Source of the DNA: Streptomyces sp. NBC_00568
Lineage (GTDB): Bacteria > Actinomycetota > Actinomycetes > Streptomycetales > Streptomycetaceae
Reading direction: 5' to 3'
NCBI RefSeq assembly: GCF_026341855.1
Contig: NZ_JAPENW010000001.1
Coordinates: 7,183,001-7,247,000, forward strand
Length of the DNA stretch: 64,000 bases
The notes under the pieces were generated by a model. It saw only the letters and a program-made list of their open reading frames with translations, did no database searches and had not been told where the DNA came from. This document shows positions 25,750-33,888 of the stretch, one piece after another (position 1 is the stretch's first letter; every line of letters starts with the position of its first letter). The position numbers and the translations under genes are program-made.

Positions 25750-26367
25750 TCAGGTGAAGATCGGATCCTGGGTGCGGGTGCGCTTGAGCTCGAAGAACCC
25801 CTCGGTCCCGGCCACGGCGAGCACCCCGTCCCAGAGCCTCACCGCGGCCTCGCCGCGCGGGGCCGGTGTCACCACCGGGCCGAAGAACGCCACGTCGTTC
25901 ACCGCGACGACCGGGGTGCCCACGTCGGTGCCGACGCGGCCGATGCCGTCGCGGTGCGAGGCGCGCACCGCGCCGTCGAACTCCTCGGACCCGGCCGCGT
26001 CGGCCAGGCCCGGATCGAGGCCCGCGGCGGCCAGCGCCGCCGCGTAGGTGGACCGCTCCTTGGGCGCCTTCTCCAGGTGGAACCGGGTGCCGAGTTCGGT
26101 GTACAGCCGGCCCAGCACCTCGGGGTCGTACGCCTGCCCGGCGGCGGCGCACACCCGCACCGGCTCCATCCGCAGGGCCAGGTCCCGGTGCCAGCGCTCG
26201 GGCAGGTCGGTACGCCCCTCGTTGAGCACCGTCAGGCTCATCAGGTGCCAGCGCAGCTCCAGCGGCCGGTGCCGGGCGACCTCGAGGATCCAGCGGGAGG
26301 TCAGCCACGCCCAGGGGCAGGTCGGATCGAACCAGAAGTCCACGGGGGTCGGGCTGTCGTGCCGCAA
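25750..26367 (-). CDS. DsbA-family thioredoxin-fold protein
   Basis: 205 residues. DFWFDPTCPWAWLTSRW shows the DsbA-fold site with only the first Cys (CPWA, not CPxC), and the cis-Pro loop VGTPVVAV, as in the mycothiol-dependent nitroreductase/isomerase group. TTG at 26367 is chosen because GAGGAGG precedes it at proper spacing. It is divergent from the methyltransferase-like operon across a region with the 29-bp operator, so it is co-regulated with the polyketide genes. It may use mycothiol to reduce or isomerise an electrophilic quinone or epoxide intermediate. Confidence 0.72.
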   Translation of the reverse strand: MRHDSPTPVDFWFDPTCPWAWLTSRWILEVARHRPLELRWHLMSLTVLNEGRTDLPERWHRDLALRMEPVRVCAAAGQAYDPEVLGRLYTELGTRFHLEKAPKERSTYAAALAAAGLDPGLADAAGSEEFDGAVRASHRDGIGRVGTDVGTPVVAVNDVAFFGPVVTPAPRGEAAVRLWDGVLAVAGTEGFFELKRTRTQDPIFT

Positions 26368-26697
26368 CGGAGCCTCCTCGAAGTGCCTGTGGGACCGCGG
26401 CCGTCGGTCTGCGGCCGGTGCGGGCGTGCGCCGCCCGCGCGGACACCGGGGCCCGCCGCGCCGCCGGCCCCGGGTCCGTCATCTCACCCGGATCCCTCTC
26501 GGTTTCCATGGCGGGCCGGAACAACCTGACAAGGGCGGGCCGGAATACCGGTGGAGCGGCGGTGGAATTGCGCTGTTCAACCGCTCAAATTCCCTGGTTG
26601 AACGTTCGAGGGAATTCCGATAATTCCGGAGTTGCGGGCCGCGGAAGCGCCGACCTATCGTCTGGAACCCCGAAAAGGGCGCTATGAAAGGAAAGCC
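26368..26697. other. Divergent promoter region, DsbA-like / methyltransferase-like
   Basis: 330 bp without a gene. The half nearer the DsbA-like gene is GC-rich; the half from 26550 is A/T-richer, has the operator at 26575-26603 and a further palindromic patch AATTCCGATAATTCCGGA near 26624. Confidence 0.55.
26575..26603. promoter_or_regulatory. 29-bp inverted-repeat operator, site 2
   Basis: GTTCAACCGCT, 7-base spacer, CCTGGTTGAAC. Outer arms GTTCAACC/GGTTGAAC are perfectly complementary. About 95 bp before the methyltransferase-like start. Confidence 0.75.
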
Positions 26698-27726
26698 ATG
26701 TCCGCATTGCCCGAGGTCCGTGACCAGTCCGATTCGTACGAGCTGCTCCATCTCATTCAGGGTGCTGTGATCACCCAGGCGATATCCGTCGCGGCCAGGC
26801 TCGGCATTGCGGACGTCCTCGCCGACGGACCGCTGTCCGCCGAGGAGATCGCCCAGCGGGTCGGATCCGACCCGAAGGCGACCCACCGGATCCTGCGGGC
26901 GCTGTCCGGGCACGGGGTCTTCGCGGTGCGCGGCGACGGCCGGTACGAGCACAGCGCGCTGTCCGACAAGCTCCGTGAGGACGCGCCGGACTCGATGCGC
27001 GGCTTCGCCCTGCTGATGAGCCACCCGCTGCTGCACGAGGAGTGGGGCCACCTGCTGGCCACCGTGGAGAGCGGCGAGCCCAACCTGCCGAAGCTGCGCG
27101 GGATGGGCGCGCTGGACTTCTTCCACGCCACCCCCGAGTACGCGGCCGTGTTCTTCAAGGCGTTCGGCGAGCTCTCGGAGTCGGAGACCGACCCGATCCT
27201 GGCCGCCTACGACTTCTCCGCCTTCTCCACGGTCGTGGACGTCATCGCCGGCCGCGGCAACCTGCTGGCGGGCATCCTGAAGCAGGCACCGGACGTCAAG
27301 GGCGTGCTGTACGACTCCGAGGTCGCCACCGTCGACTCGCCCGCGCTCTTCGAAGCCGCCGGGGTCGCGGACCGGCTGACCATCGAGCACGGCGGCTACC
27401 TCGGCAAGCTGCCCGCCGGCGCGGACGCCTACCTGTTCAAGCACATCATTCACGACTTCTCCGAGGCCGACGCCGTCACCGCGCTGCGCAACGCGCGCGA
27501 GGCGATCGCCCCCGGCGGCAAGCTGCTGGTCATCGAGTACGTGCTCCCCGAGAACAACGAGAAGCACCTCGGCCACACCATCGACCTCTGGCTGATGCTG
27601 ATGCTCGGCGCCCAGGACCGCACGCTCGCCCAGTACACCGAGCTGTTCGCCAAGGCCGGCTTCCAGGTCACCCGGGCCGTCCCGACCAGCGCGCCGATCT
27701 CGATCATCGAGGCGATCCCGGTCTGA
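26698..27726 (+). CDS. O-methyltransferase-like protein with degenerate SAM motif (AlpH-like?)
   Basis: 342 residues with the dimerisation and winged-helix start (residues 10-100) and Rossmann domain of polyketide small-molecule O-methyltransferases. SAM motif I, normally DVGGGxG, reads DVIAGRGN at residues 181-188, and the following acidic site reads YDSEVATVDSP instead of FDLPxV. The KHIIHDFSE segment remains. AlpH of the kinamycin pathway is a methyltransferase-fold protein reported to couple glutamylhydrazine to the polyketide without SAM; with the hydrazine genes nearby this protein is a good candidate for that role (inference). ATG at 26698 has GAAAGGAAAGCC. First gene of a six-gene rightward operon. 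Confidence 0.75.
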   Translation: MSALPEVRDQSDSYELLHLIQGAVITQAISVAARLGIADVLADGPLSAEEIAQRVGSDPKATHRILRALSGHGVFAVRGDGRYEHSALSDKLREDAPDSMRGFALLMSHPLLHEEWGHLLATVESGEPNLPKLRGMGALDFFHATPEYAAVFFKAFGELSESETDPILAAYDFSAFSTVVDVIAGRGNLLAGILKQAPDVKGVLYDSEVATVDSPALFEAAGVADRLTIEHGGYLGKLPAGADAYLFKHIIHDFSEADAVTALRNAREAIAPGGKLLVIEYVLPENNEKHLGHTIDLWLMLMLGAQDRTLAQYTELFAKAGFQVTRAVPTSAPISIIEAIPV

Positions 27727-27782
27727 TCCCGGTGACACAAGCCGGTCCCCATCGCAGAAGCCGAGGCTCAAGGACAGGAACC

Positions 27783-29402
27783 ATGGATACCGAGGTCATA
27801 GTCATCGGGGCGGGTCCTGCGGGACTGACGCTCGCGGCCGAACTCCGCCTCGGCGGTGCCGACGTCACCGTCTTCGAGCAGCGCACCGAGCGGAGCTGGG
27901 AGTCGCGCGGCATCGGCTTCACGGCGCGGGCCACCGAGGCGTTCCACCAGCGCGGCATCCTCGACCGCCTGGAGAACATCGAGATCACCCGGCAGGGGCA
28001 CTTCGGCGGCATCCCGATCGACTACGGGGTGCTGGAAGGCTCGCACTTCGGTGTGCGCGGCGCCCCCCAGTACAAGATCGAGGAAATGCTCGAGACCTGG
28101 GCGCTGGACCTGGGCGTGACCCTGCGCCGCGGCTACGAGCTCACCGCGGTGAGCGACACCGGCGACAGTGTCACCGCGACCGTGCGGGGCCCGCACGGAC
28201 CCGAGCGGTGCACCGCCCGCTACCTGGTGGGCTGCGACGGCGGGCGCAGCACCGTGCGGCGCCTGACGGGTTTTGAGTTCGCCGGCTCGGACGCCACCCG
28301 CGAGATGTACCTGGCGGACGTCAAGGGCTGCGACATCAAGCCGCGGATGATCGGTGAACTGCTGCCGAACGGCATGGTCATGGCGGCGCCGCTGGAGCAG
28401 GGCTACACCCGCATCATCGTCTGCGAGAACGGCACGCAGCCCGACCGCGGCCGCGAGGTGACCTTCCCTCAGGTCGCGGACGCCTGGCAGCGGCTGACCG
28501 GCGACTCCATCCACCACGGCGAGGCCCGCTGGGTCAGCGGCTTCACGGACGCCACCCGCCAGGCCACCGAGTACCGGCGCGGCCGGGTGCTGCTGGCCGG
28601 CGACGCCGCCCACATCCACCTGCCCGCCGGCGGGCAGGGCCTGAGCATCGGCGTGCAGGACGCCTTCAACCTCGGCTGGAAGCTGGCGGCGACGGTCAGG
28701 GGCCACGCCCCCGAGCACCTGCTCGACACCTACCACGGCGAACGCCACCCGGTGGCGGCGCGGGTCCTGCGCACCACGCTCGCGCAGGGAACGCTCAACC
28801 TCACCGGCCGGTCGGTCGCACCGCTGCGCACCGTCATGGCGGAGATCATCGCGATCCCGGCGGTGGCCCGGCACCTGTCCGGCCTGGTCAGCGGCCTCGA
28901 CATCCGCTACGACCTCGACGCCACCGGCACCCACACCGACGGCGGACCCGCCACCGGCACCGCCGGCGGCCCCGACACCGGCCCCGACGGTGGCCCCGCC
29001 ACCGGTACGGGTACGGGGACGGGCCGGCCCGCGCACCCGCTGCTCGGCGCCCGGATGGCCGACCGCGCACTGGACCTCGCCGACGGCGGCCATGACCAGG
29101 TCGCCCGCCTGCTGCACCCGGCCCGCGGCGTCCTGATCACCGCCGACGCCTCCGGCGACACCGGCCGCCTCGCCGCCGGCTGGTCGGACCGCGTCGACCT
29201 GGTCCGGGTCAAGGACTTCCCCGCCGGACCGGAGGAGGACGGCGCCGCGACCGAGTCGGTGCTCGTGCGCCCCGACGGCTACATCGCCTGGACCGCACCG
29301 GACGGAGGCGGCCTCGAGGCCGCGCTGCGGCGCTGGTTCGGCGAGCCGGCCCGAGACTCCGCCACCCGAGACTCCGCCACCCGAGAGGAGAGCACGACGT
29401 GA
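27783..29402 (+). CDS. FAD-dependent aromatic monooxygenase with Gly/Thr-rich insertion
   Basis: 539 residues. TEVIVIGAGPAGLTLAAEL, YLVGCDGGRSTVRRL and RVLLAGDAAHIHLPAGGQGLS identify an angucycline-type hydroxylase. Between catalytic and C-terminal domains it carries an insertion of about 40 residues made of GGPATGTAGGPDTGPDGG-like repeats, absent from its paralogues. The 3' end also has a small duplication (DSATRDSATR). ATG at 27783; stop overlaps the next GTG (GTGA), so it is coupled to the aromatase/cyclase. Confidence 0.87.
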   Translation: MDTEVIVIGAGPAGLTLAAELRLGGADVTVFEQRTERSWESRGIGFTARATEAFHQRGILDRLENIEITRQGHFGGIPIDYGVLEGSHFGVRGAPQYKIEEMLETWALDLGVTLRRGYELTAVSDTGDSVTATVRGPHGPERCTARYLVGCDGGRSTVRRLTGFEFAGSDATREMYLADVKGCDIKPRMIGELLPNGMVMAAPLEQGYTRIIVCENGTQPDRGREVTFPQVADAWQRLTGDSIHHGEARWVSGFTDATRQATEYRRGRVLLAGDAAHIHLPAGGQGLSIGVQDAFNLGWKLAATVRGHAPEHLLDTYHGERHPVAARVLRTTLAQGTLNLTGRSVAPLRTVMAEIIAIPAVARHLSGLVSGLDIRYDLDATGTHTDGGPATGTAGGPDTGPDGGPATGTGTGTGRPAHPLLGARMADRALDLADGGHDQVARLLHPARGVLITADASGDTGRLAAGWSDRVDLVRVKDFPAGPEEDGAATESVLVRPDGYIAWTAPDGGGLEAALRRWFGEPARDSATRDSATREESTT

Positions 29403-30358
29403 CCGAGAACGCGGTACGTGAAACGGAACACGCGATCGACGTCCATGCCCCCGCCGCGTCGGTGTACGCGCTGATCACGGACGTCGGCCGGTGGCCCGAG
29501 ACCTTCCCCCCGACCGTGCACGCCGAGGTCGTCGAACAGGACGGCGACACGGAGCTGATCCGGCTGTGGGCGACGGCGAACAACGCCGCCAAGACCTGGA
29601 CCTCCCGGCGCGTGCACGACCCGGACCGGCTGAGCGTGACGTTCCGTCAAGAACGGTCGCAGCACCCGGTCGGCGGGATGGGCGGCGCCTGGGTGGTCGA
29701 ACCCCGCTCCGCCACCTCGTGCCGGGTGCGCCTGCTGCACGACTTCCACGCGGCGACCGACGAGGCGGCCGACCTCGACTGGATCAGCGCGGCGGTCGAC
29801 CGCAACAGCACCTCCGAATTGCAGGCGCTGAAGGACAGCGCCGAGGCGGCCGGGCCCGCTGAACTGTTCACCTTCGAGGACACCGTGACCGTCGAGGCGA
29901 GCGGCAAGGACGTCTACGCCTTCCTCAACGAGGCACACCTGTGGCAGGAACGGCTGCCGCACGTCGCCCGGGTGTCGCTGCAGGAGGACGAGCCCGGCCT
30001 GCAGATCCTGGAGATGGACACCCGCACCAAGGACGGCAGCACCCACACCACACGGTCGGTGCGCGTGTGCAAGGCCGCGACGGCCATCGTCTACAAGCAG
30101 ATCGTGCTGCCCGCCCTGATGACCCTGCACACCGGGCGCTGGCTCATCGAGGACCGCGACGGCGGCGGCGTGTCGGTGACCTCGCGGCACACGGTACGGA
30201 TCAACACCGACAACATCACCAAGGTCCTCGGCGCGGACGCGACCGCCGACAGCGCGCGGGACTTCGTCCGCACCGCCCTGAGCGGCAACAGCCTGGCCAC
30301 CCTGCGCCTGGCGAAGGCCTACGCCGAGGGCCTGGCCGGCGAACCCGCCCGGCCGTGA
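29399..30358 (+). CDS. Bifunctional aromatase/cyclase, two SRPBCC domains
   Basis: 319 residues in two homologous START/SRPBCC halves: about 8-145 (HAIDVHAPAASVYALITDVGRWPETF) and 155-305 (TFEDTVTVEASGKDVYAFLNEAHLWQERLPH). Two-domain ARO/CYCs of this length act on C9-reduced polyketide chains, closing and aromatising the first ring, as in actinorhodin- and angucycline-type pathways. GTG at 29399 overlaps the previous stop; its own stop overlaps the next GTG. Its type implies that a C9 ketoreductase should exist, though none is in the window. Confidence 0.87.
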   Translation: MTENAVRETEHAIDVHAPAASVYALITDVGRWPETFPPTVHAEVVEQDGDTELIRLWATANNAAKTWTSRRVHDPDRLSVTFRQERSQHPVGGMGGAWVVEPRSATSCRVRLLHDFHAATDEAADLDWISAAVDRNSTSELQALKDSAEAAGPAELFTFEDTVTVEASGKDVYAFLNEAHLWQERLPHVARVSLQEDEPGLQILEMDTRTKDGSTHTTRSVRVCKAATAIVYKQIVLPALMTLHTGRWLIEDRDGGGVSVTSRHTVRINTDNITKVLGADATADSARDFVRTALSGNSLATLRLAKAYAEGLAGEPARP

Positions 30359-31551
30359 CCTCCTCCCGGGCCACCGCGCCGGTCGTCATCGTCGGCGCGG
30401 GCCCCGTCGGCCTGCTGCTCGCCTGCGAACTGCGCCGGGCCCACGTCCCGGTGACCGTCGTGGAACGCCTGGCCCGCCCCATGACCGAATCCCGGGCCAG
30501 CCAGCTCACCACGCTGAGCGCCGAACTGCTGCACGAGCGCGGCTTTTCGGCGCTGCTCGCCGGGGCCGCGCACGAACCGCGCACCCACTTCGGCGGCCTG
30601 GGCTTCGCCCTGTCCCCGGTGGACAGCCCGTACGCGGGCCACTGGAAGGTGCCCCAGTACCGCACCGAGGCCGCCCTGGGCGAACGCGCGCTGGCCCTGG
30701 GCGCGTCGGTGCTGCGCGCCCACGAACTGACCGCGCTCACCGACCGTCCGGACCACATCCGGTGCACGGTCAGCGGCCCCGCCGGGCGCCGGCTGCTGCG
30801 GGCCGCCTACCTGGTGGGCTGCGACGGCGCGCACAGCACGGTGCGCCGGCTGGCCCGCTTCCCCGTGACCGCCACCCCCGCGACCAGACGGCTGCTGCGC
30901 GCCGACGTGACGGGGCTGCGCATCCGCGACCGCCGCTTCGAACGGCTCGGCACCGGCTTCGCGGTGGCGGCCACCCGCGACGGCGTCACCCGGGTCATGG
31001 TGCACGCCTTCGGCGACGCACCGGACGAGCAGCACGGACCCCCCGCCTTCGCGGAGGTCGCCGCCACCTGGAAGCGGGTGACCGGAGAGGACATCCACGA
31101 GGGCACCCCCGTGTGGCTGGACGCCTTCGACGACGCCAAGGGACAGGCCGACTCCTACCGGCGCGGCCGGATCCTGCTGGCCGGCGACGCCGCCCACTGG
31201 CATCCGCCGGTCGGCGGCCAGGCGCTGAACACCGGACTGCAGGACGCCGTCGACCTCGGCCGCAAACTCGCCGAGACCGTGCACGGCCGGGCCGCCCCCG
31301 GCCTCCTGGACAGCTACCACGACCAGCGGCACCCCGTGGCGGCCCGGGTGCTCGACCACGTCGCGGCCCAGGAACAGCTGATGTTCGCCGGCCCCGAGGC
31401 CGGGCCGCTGCGCACGCTCTGGTCCGAACTGATCGCCCTCGAGGAGGTCCGCGCCCATCTGACGGCGGTGGCGAGCAACCTCGACCACCCGTTTTCGCAG
31501 GTACGCAAGGGGAGGCAGGAAAGGCAATGCAGGACTTCGACACAGACGTGA
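30355..31551 (+). CDS. Short FAD-dependent monooxygenase lacking the C-terminal domain
   Basis: 398 residues. The FAD domain is complete (VVIVGAGPVGLLLACEL, YLVGCDGAHSTVRRL, RILLAGDAAHWHPPVGGQALN), but the protein ends shortly after the helix VRAHLTAVASNLDHPF where its paralogues continue with about 120 residues of thioredoxin-like domain. The last 10 residues (RQERQCRTSTQT) come from reading into the start of the next gene, which overlaps by 25 bp. The ribosome site of that next gene sits inside this coding end, so the truncation looks fixed, not a sequencing error. Either a naturally short enzyme or a decayed one that still works with its neighbour. Confidence 0.8.
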   Translation: MTSSRATAPVVIVGAGPVGLLLACELRRAHVPVTVVERLARPMTESRASQLTTLSAELLHERGFSALLAGAAHEPRTHFGGLGFALSPVDSPYAGHWKVPQYRTEAALGERALALGASVLRAHELTALTDRPDHIRCTVSGPAGRRLLRAAYLVGCDGAHSTVRRLARFPVTATPATRRLLRADVTGLRIRDRRFERLGTGFAVAATRDGVTRVMVHAFGDAPDEQHGPPAFAEVAATWKRVTGEDIHEGTPVWLDAFDDAKGQADSYRRGRILLAGDAAHWHPPVGGQALNTGLQDAVDLGRKLAETVHGRAAPGLLDSYHDQRHPVAARVLDHVAAQEQLMFAGPEAGPLRTLWSELIALEEVRAHLTAVASNLDHPFSQVRKGRQERQCRTSTQT

Positions 31552-33014
31552 TCATCGTGGGGGCGGGGCCCACCGGGCTCATGCTCGCGGGCGAACTGCG
31601 CCTGGCGGGCGTCGAGGCCGTCGTACTGGAGCGGCTGACCGAGCCGATGCGCCAGTCACGCGCCCTGGGCTTCTCCGCCCGGACCATGGAGGAATTCGGC
31701 CAGCGCGGGCTGCTGGAACACTTCGGCGACCTGGGCGTCATCCCCGTCGGGCACTTCGGCGGCATGCCGCTGGACTACACCATCGTGCCGGGCGGCAACT
31801 TCGGCGTGCGGGGCGTGCCGCAGGCGTTCACCGAGGCGATCCTGCACGCGTGGGCCACCGGCCTGGGCGCCGAGGTCCGCCGCGGCTGGGAACTGACCGC
31901 ACTGACCGCCGGCGACGACGGCGTAGAGGTCCGCGCGAACACCCCCGAGGGCGAACGCAGCCTGCGCGCCGCCTACGTGGTGGGCTGCGACGGCGCCCGC
32001 AGCGCCGTGCGCACCCTGTCGGGCATCGACTTCCCCGGCTACGAGGCCACCATCGAGATGCTGATGGCCGACGTCACCGACGTGAAGGTACGGCTGCGCC
32101 CGACCGGCGAACTCGGCGACGCGGGCATGGTCGTCGTGCTGCCCGTCGGCCCCAACACCACCCGCGTCGTCGTCTTCGAGCGCGGCGCGGGCGTACGGCC
32201 GACCGCGCAGCCCCCCACCTTCCAGGAGGTGGCCGACGCCTTCAAACGCGTCACCGGCGACGACATCCACAGCGGCAACCCGCAGTGGCTGAGCTACTTC
32301 ACCGACTCCAGCCGCCAGGCCGCCGAGTACCGCAGGGGCCGCGTCTTCCTGGCCGGGGACGCCGCGCACATCCACATGCCGATCGGCGCGCAGGGCATCA
32401 GCGCGGGCGTGGGCGACGCCGTCAACCTCGGCTGGAAACTCGCCGCCGAGATCCGCGGCACCGCCCCCGAAGGCCTGCTCGACACCTACCACACCGAGCG
32501 CCACCCCGTCGCGGCCCGCATCCTGGCCAACACGCTCTCCCAGCGCAGCCTCTACCTCGGCGGCCCCGAGATGGACCCGATGCGGTCGGTCTTCGCCGAA
32601 CTGCTGGCCTACGAGGACGTCCAGAAGCTCCTGGTCGGCATGGTCACCGGCCTCGACATCGTCTACGACACCCCGGGCGCCGGCCACCCGCTGCTCGGCC
32701 GGCGCCTGCCGGACCTGAAGCTCACCGCCGGGGCGTCCGGCGAGGTGAGCGCCTACGGACTCCTCAACGGCGGGCGCGGCTTCGTCCTGGACCTGCGCGG
32801 CGACGCCGCACTGAGCGCCGCCGCCGAACCGTGGACGGACCGCATCGACGTCGTCGTCGCACAGGTCCGCCCGGACGGCGAACTCGCCGACGCCCAGGCC
32901 CTGCTGGTCCGCCCGGACGGCTACATCGCCTGGATCGGCGCGGCCGGATCCGGGACGGACGGTCTCACGGACGCCCTGCACCGCTTCTTCGGCGCGCCCC
33001 GCGACCCCCGCTAG
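31527..33014 (+). CDS. FAD-dependent aromatic monooxygenase
   Basis: 495 residues, full length. TDVIIVGAGPTGLMLAGEL, YVVGCDGARSAVRTL, RVFLAGDAAHIHMPIGAQGIS and a C-terminal domain ending LLVRPDGYIAWIGAA. Most like the angucycline C12 or C5 hydroxylases by motif style. ATG at 31527 with GGGGAGGCAGGAAAGG, inside the end of the short monooxygenase. 54 bp ahead of the ABM-family ring-opening protein; in kinamycin, jadomycin and gilvocarcin pathways a flavin hydroxylase works together with that protein in B-ring cleavage, so this one is the natural partner candidate. Confidence 0.87.
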   Translation: MQDFDTDVIIVGAGPTGLMLAGELRLAGVEAVVLERLTEPMRQSRALGFSARTMEEFGQRGLLEHFGDLGVIPVGHFGGMPLDYTIVPGGNFGVRGVPQAFTEAILHAWATGLGAEVRRGWELTALTAGDDGVEVRANTPEGERSLRAAYVVGCDGARSAVRTLSGIDFPGYEATIEMLMADVTDVKVRLRPTGELGDAGMVVVLPVGPNTTRVVVFERGAGVRPTAQPPTFQEVADAFKRVTGDDIHSGNPQWLSYFTDSSRQAAEYRRGRVFLAGDAAHIHMPIGAQGISAGVGDAVNLGWKLAAEIRGTAPEGLLDTYHTERHPVAARILANTLSQRSLYLGGPEMDPMRSVFAELLAYEDVQKLLVGMVTGLDIVYDTPGAGHPLLGRRLPDLKLTAGASGEVSAYGLLNGGRGFVLDLRGDAALSAAAEPWTDRIDVVVAQVRPDGELADAQALLVRPDGYIAWIGAAGSGTDGLTDALHRFFGAPRDPR

Positions 33015-33068
33015 GACACGACGCCCCGCCGGCGCGGGCACACAACCAAAAACCAGGAGGAACGAACC

Positions 33069-33812
33069 ATGCCGTTCATCAACCCCGAAGACGGGCACCT
33101 GACCGTCCTCAACCTGTTCAAGACCGACACCCGCGCCCGGGTCGACACCCTCGTCAAGGAGATGAAGGCGATCGTCGACACCGCGGCGTTCCCCGGCTGG
33201 ATCTCCAGCACGGTGCACCGCGGCGAACAGAACCCGGGAACCGCGAACTTCATCCAGTGGCGCGGCATGCAGGACCTGGAGACCCGCTACAACGACAGCG
33301 AGTTCAAGCACCACACCGTCCCGGTCTTCCGCGAGATCACCACCTTCGTCCGCCTGATGCAGACCGAGGTCGACTCCAGCCGGCGCCACCCCGCGCTGGG
33401 CGGCGTCACCGAGGTCTCGCCCGGGCGCGACGACTACACGGTCATCGAGATCCTCGGCGTCGACCCCGCCGAGCAGGGCGCCCTGACCGCCACACTGGGA
33501 CAGGCCCACTCCTGGCTCGTGGACGTGCCCGGCTACCGCTCGCAGAGCGTGCTGCGCGGCATCCGCTCGCGCAACCTGGAGGGCGGCGAGGGCACCCTGG
33601 CCACCGTCGGCGCGGACAACGACTTTGTTGTTGTTTACTCCCAGTGGGACGGCAAGGACTCCTACGACGCCTTCCGCACGCAGACCGACGCCCAGTGGTC
33701 CTCCGCCCGCCGCGGCTTCCAGGACCGGCGCAACTCCCTGATCACCAGCGCCGACTGGAACAGCTACCGCGCCGTCCACACCCGCTCCGCCGAACAGCCC
33801 GTGACGGTCTGA
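33069..33812 (+). CDS. ABM-family oxygenase, AlpJ/JadG/GilOII-like ring-opening protein
   Basis: 247 residues with two ferredoxin-like (antibiotic biosynthesis monooxygenase) halves: DGHLTVLNLFKTDTRARVDTLVKEM... and DYTVIEILGVDPAEQGALTATLGQ.... This size and double-domain layout match AlpJ, JadG and GilOII, which cleave the angucycline B ring and so open the way to benzofluorenes, jadomycins or gilvocarcins. ATG at 33069 follows CCAGGAGGAACGAACC. Last gene of the operon starting at 26698, followed by a strong terminator. Its presence with the hydrazine genes argues for a contracted five-membered (fluorene) ring in the product. Confidence 0.72.
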   Translation: MPFINPEDGHLTVLNLFKTDTRARVDTLVKEMKAIVDTAAFPGWISSTVHRGEQNPGTANFIQWRGMQDLETRYNDSEFKHHTVPVFREITTFVRLMQTEVDSSRRHPALGGVTEVSPGRDDYTVIEILGVDPAEQGALTATLGQAHSWLVDVPGYRSQSVLRGIRSRNLEGGEGTLATVGADNDFVVVYSQWDGKDSYDAFRTQTDAQWSSARRGFQDRRNSLITSADWNSYRAVHTRSAEQPVTV

Positions 33813-33838
33813 CCTCCAAGGACATCGCCACCACGACC

Positions 33839-33867
33839 AGGCCCCCTGACACACGGTCAGGGGGCCT
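33839..33867. terminator. Bidirectional terminator
   Basis: Perfect 12-bp stem AGGCCCCCTGAC, loop ACACG, GTCAGGGGGCCT, between convergent operons ending at 33812 and 33889. Confidence 0.9.
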
Positions 33868-33888
33868 CGTCGTGCCGTCACCGGCCGG

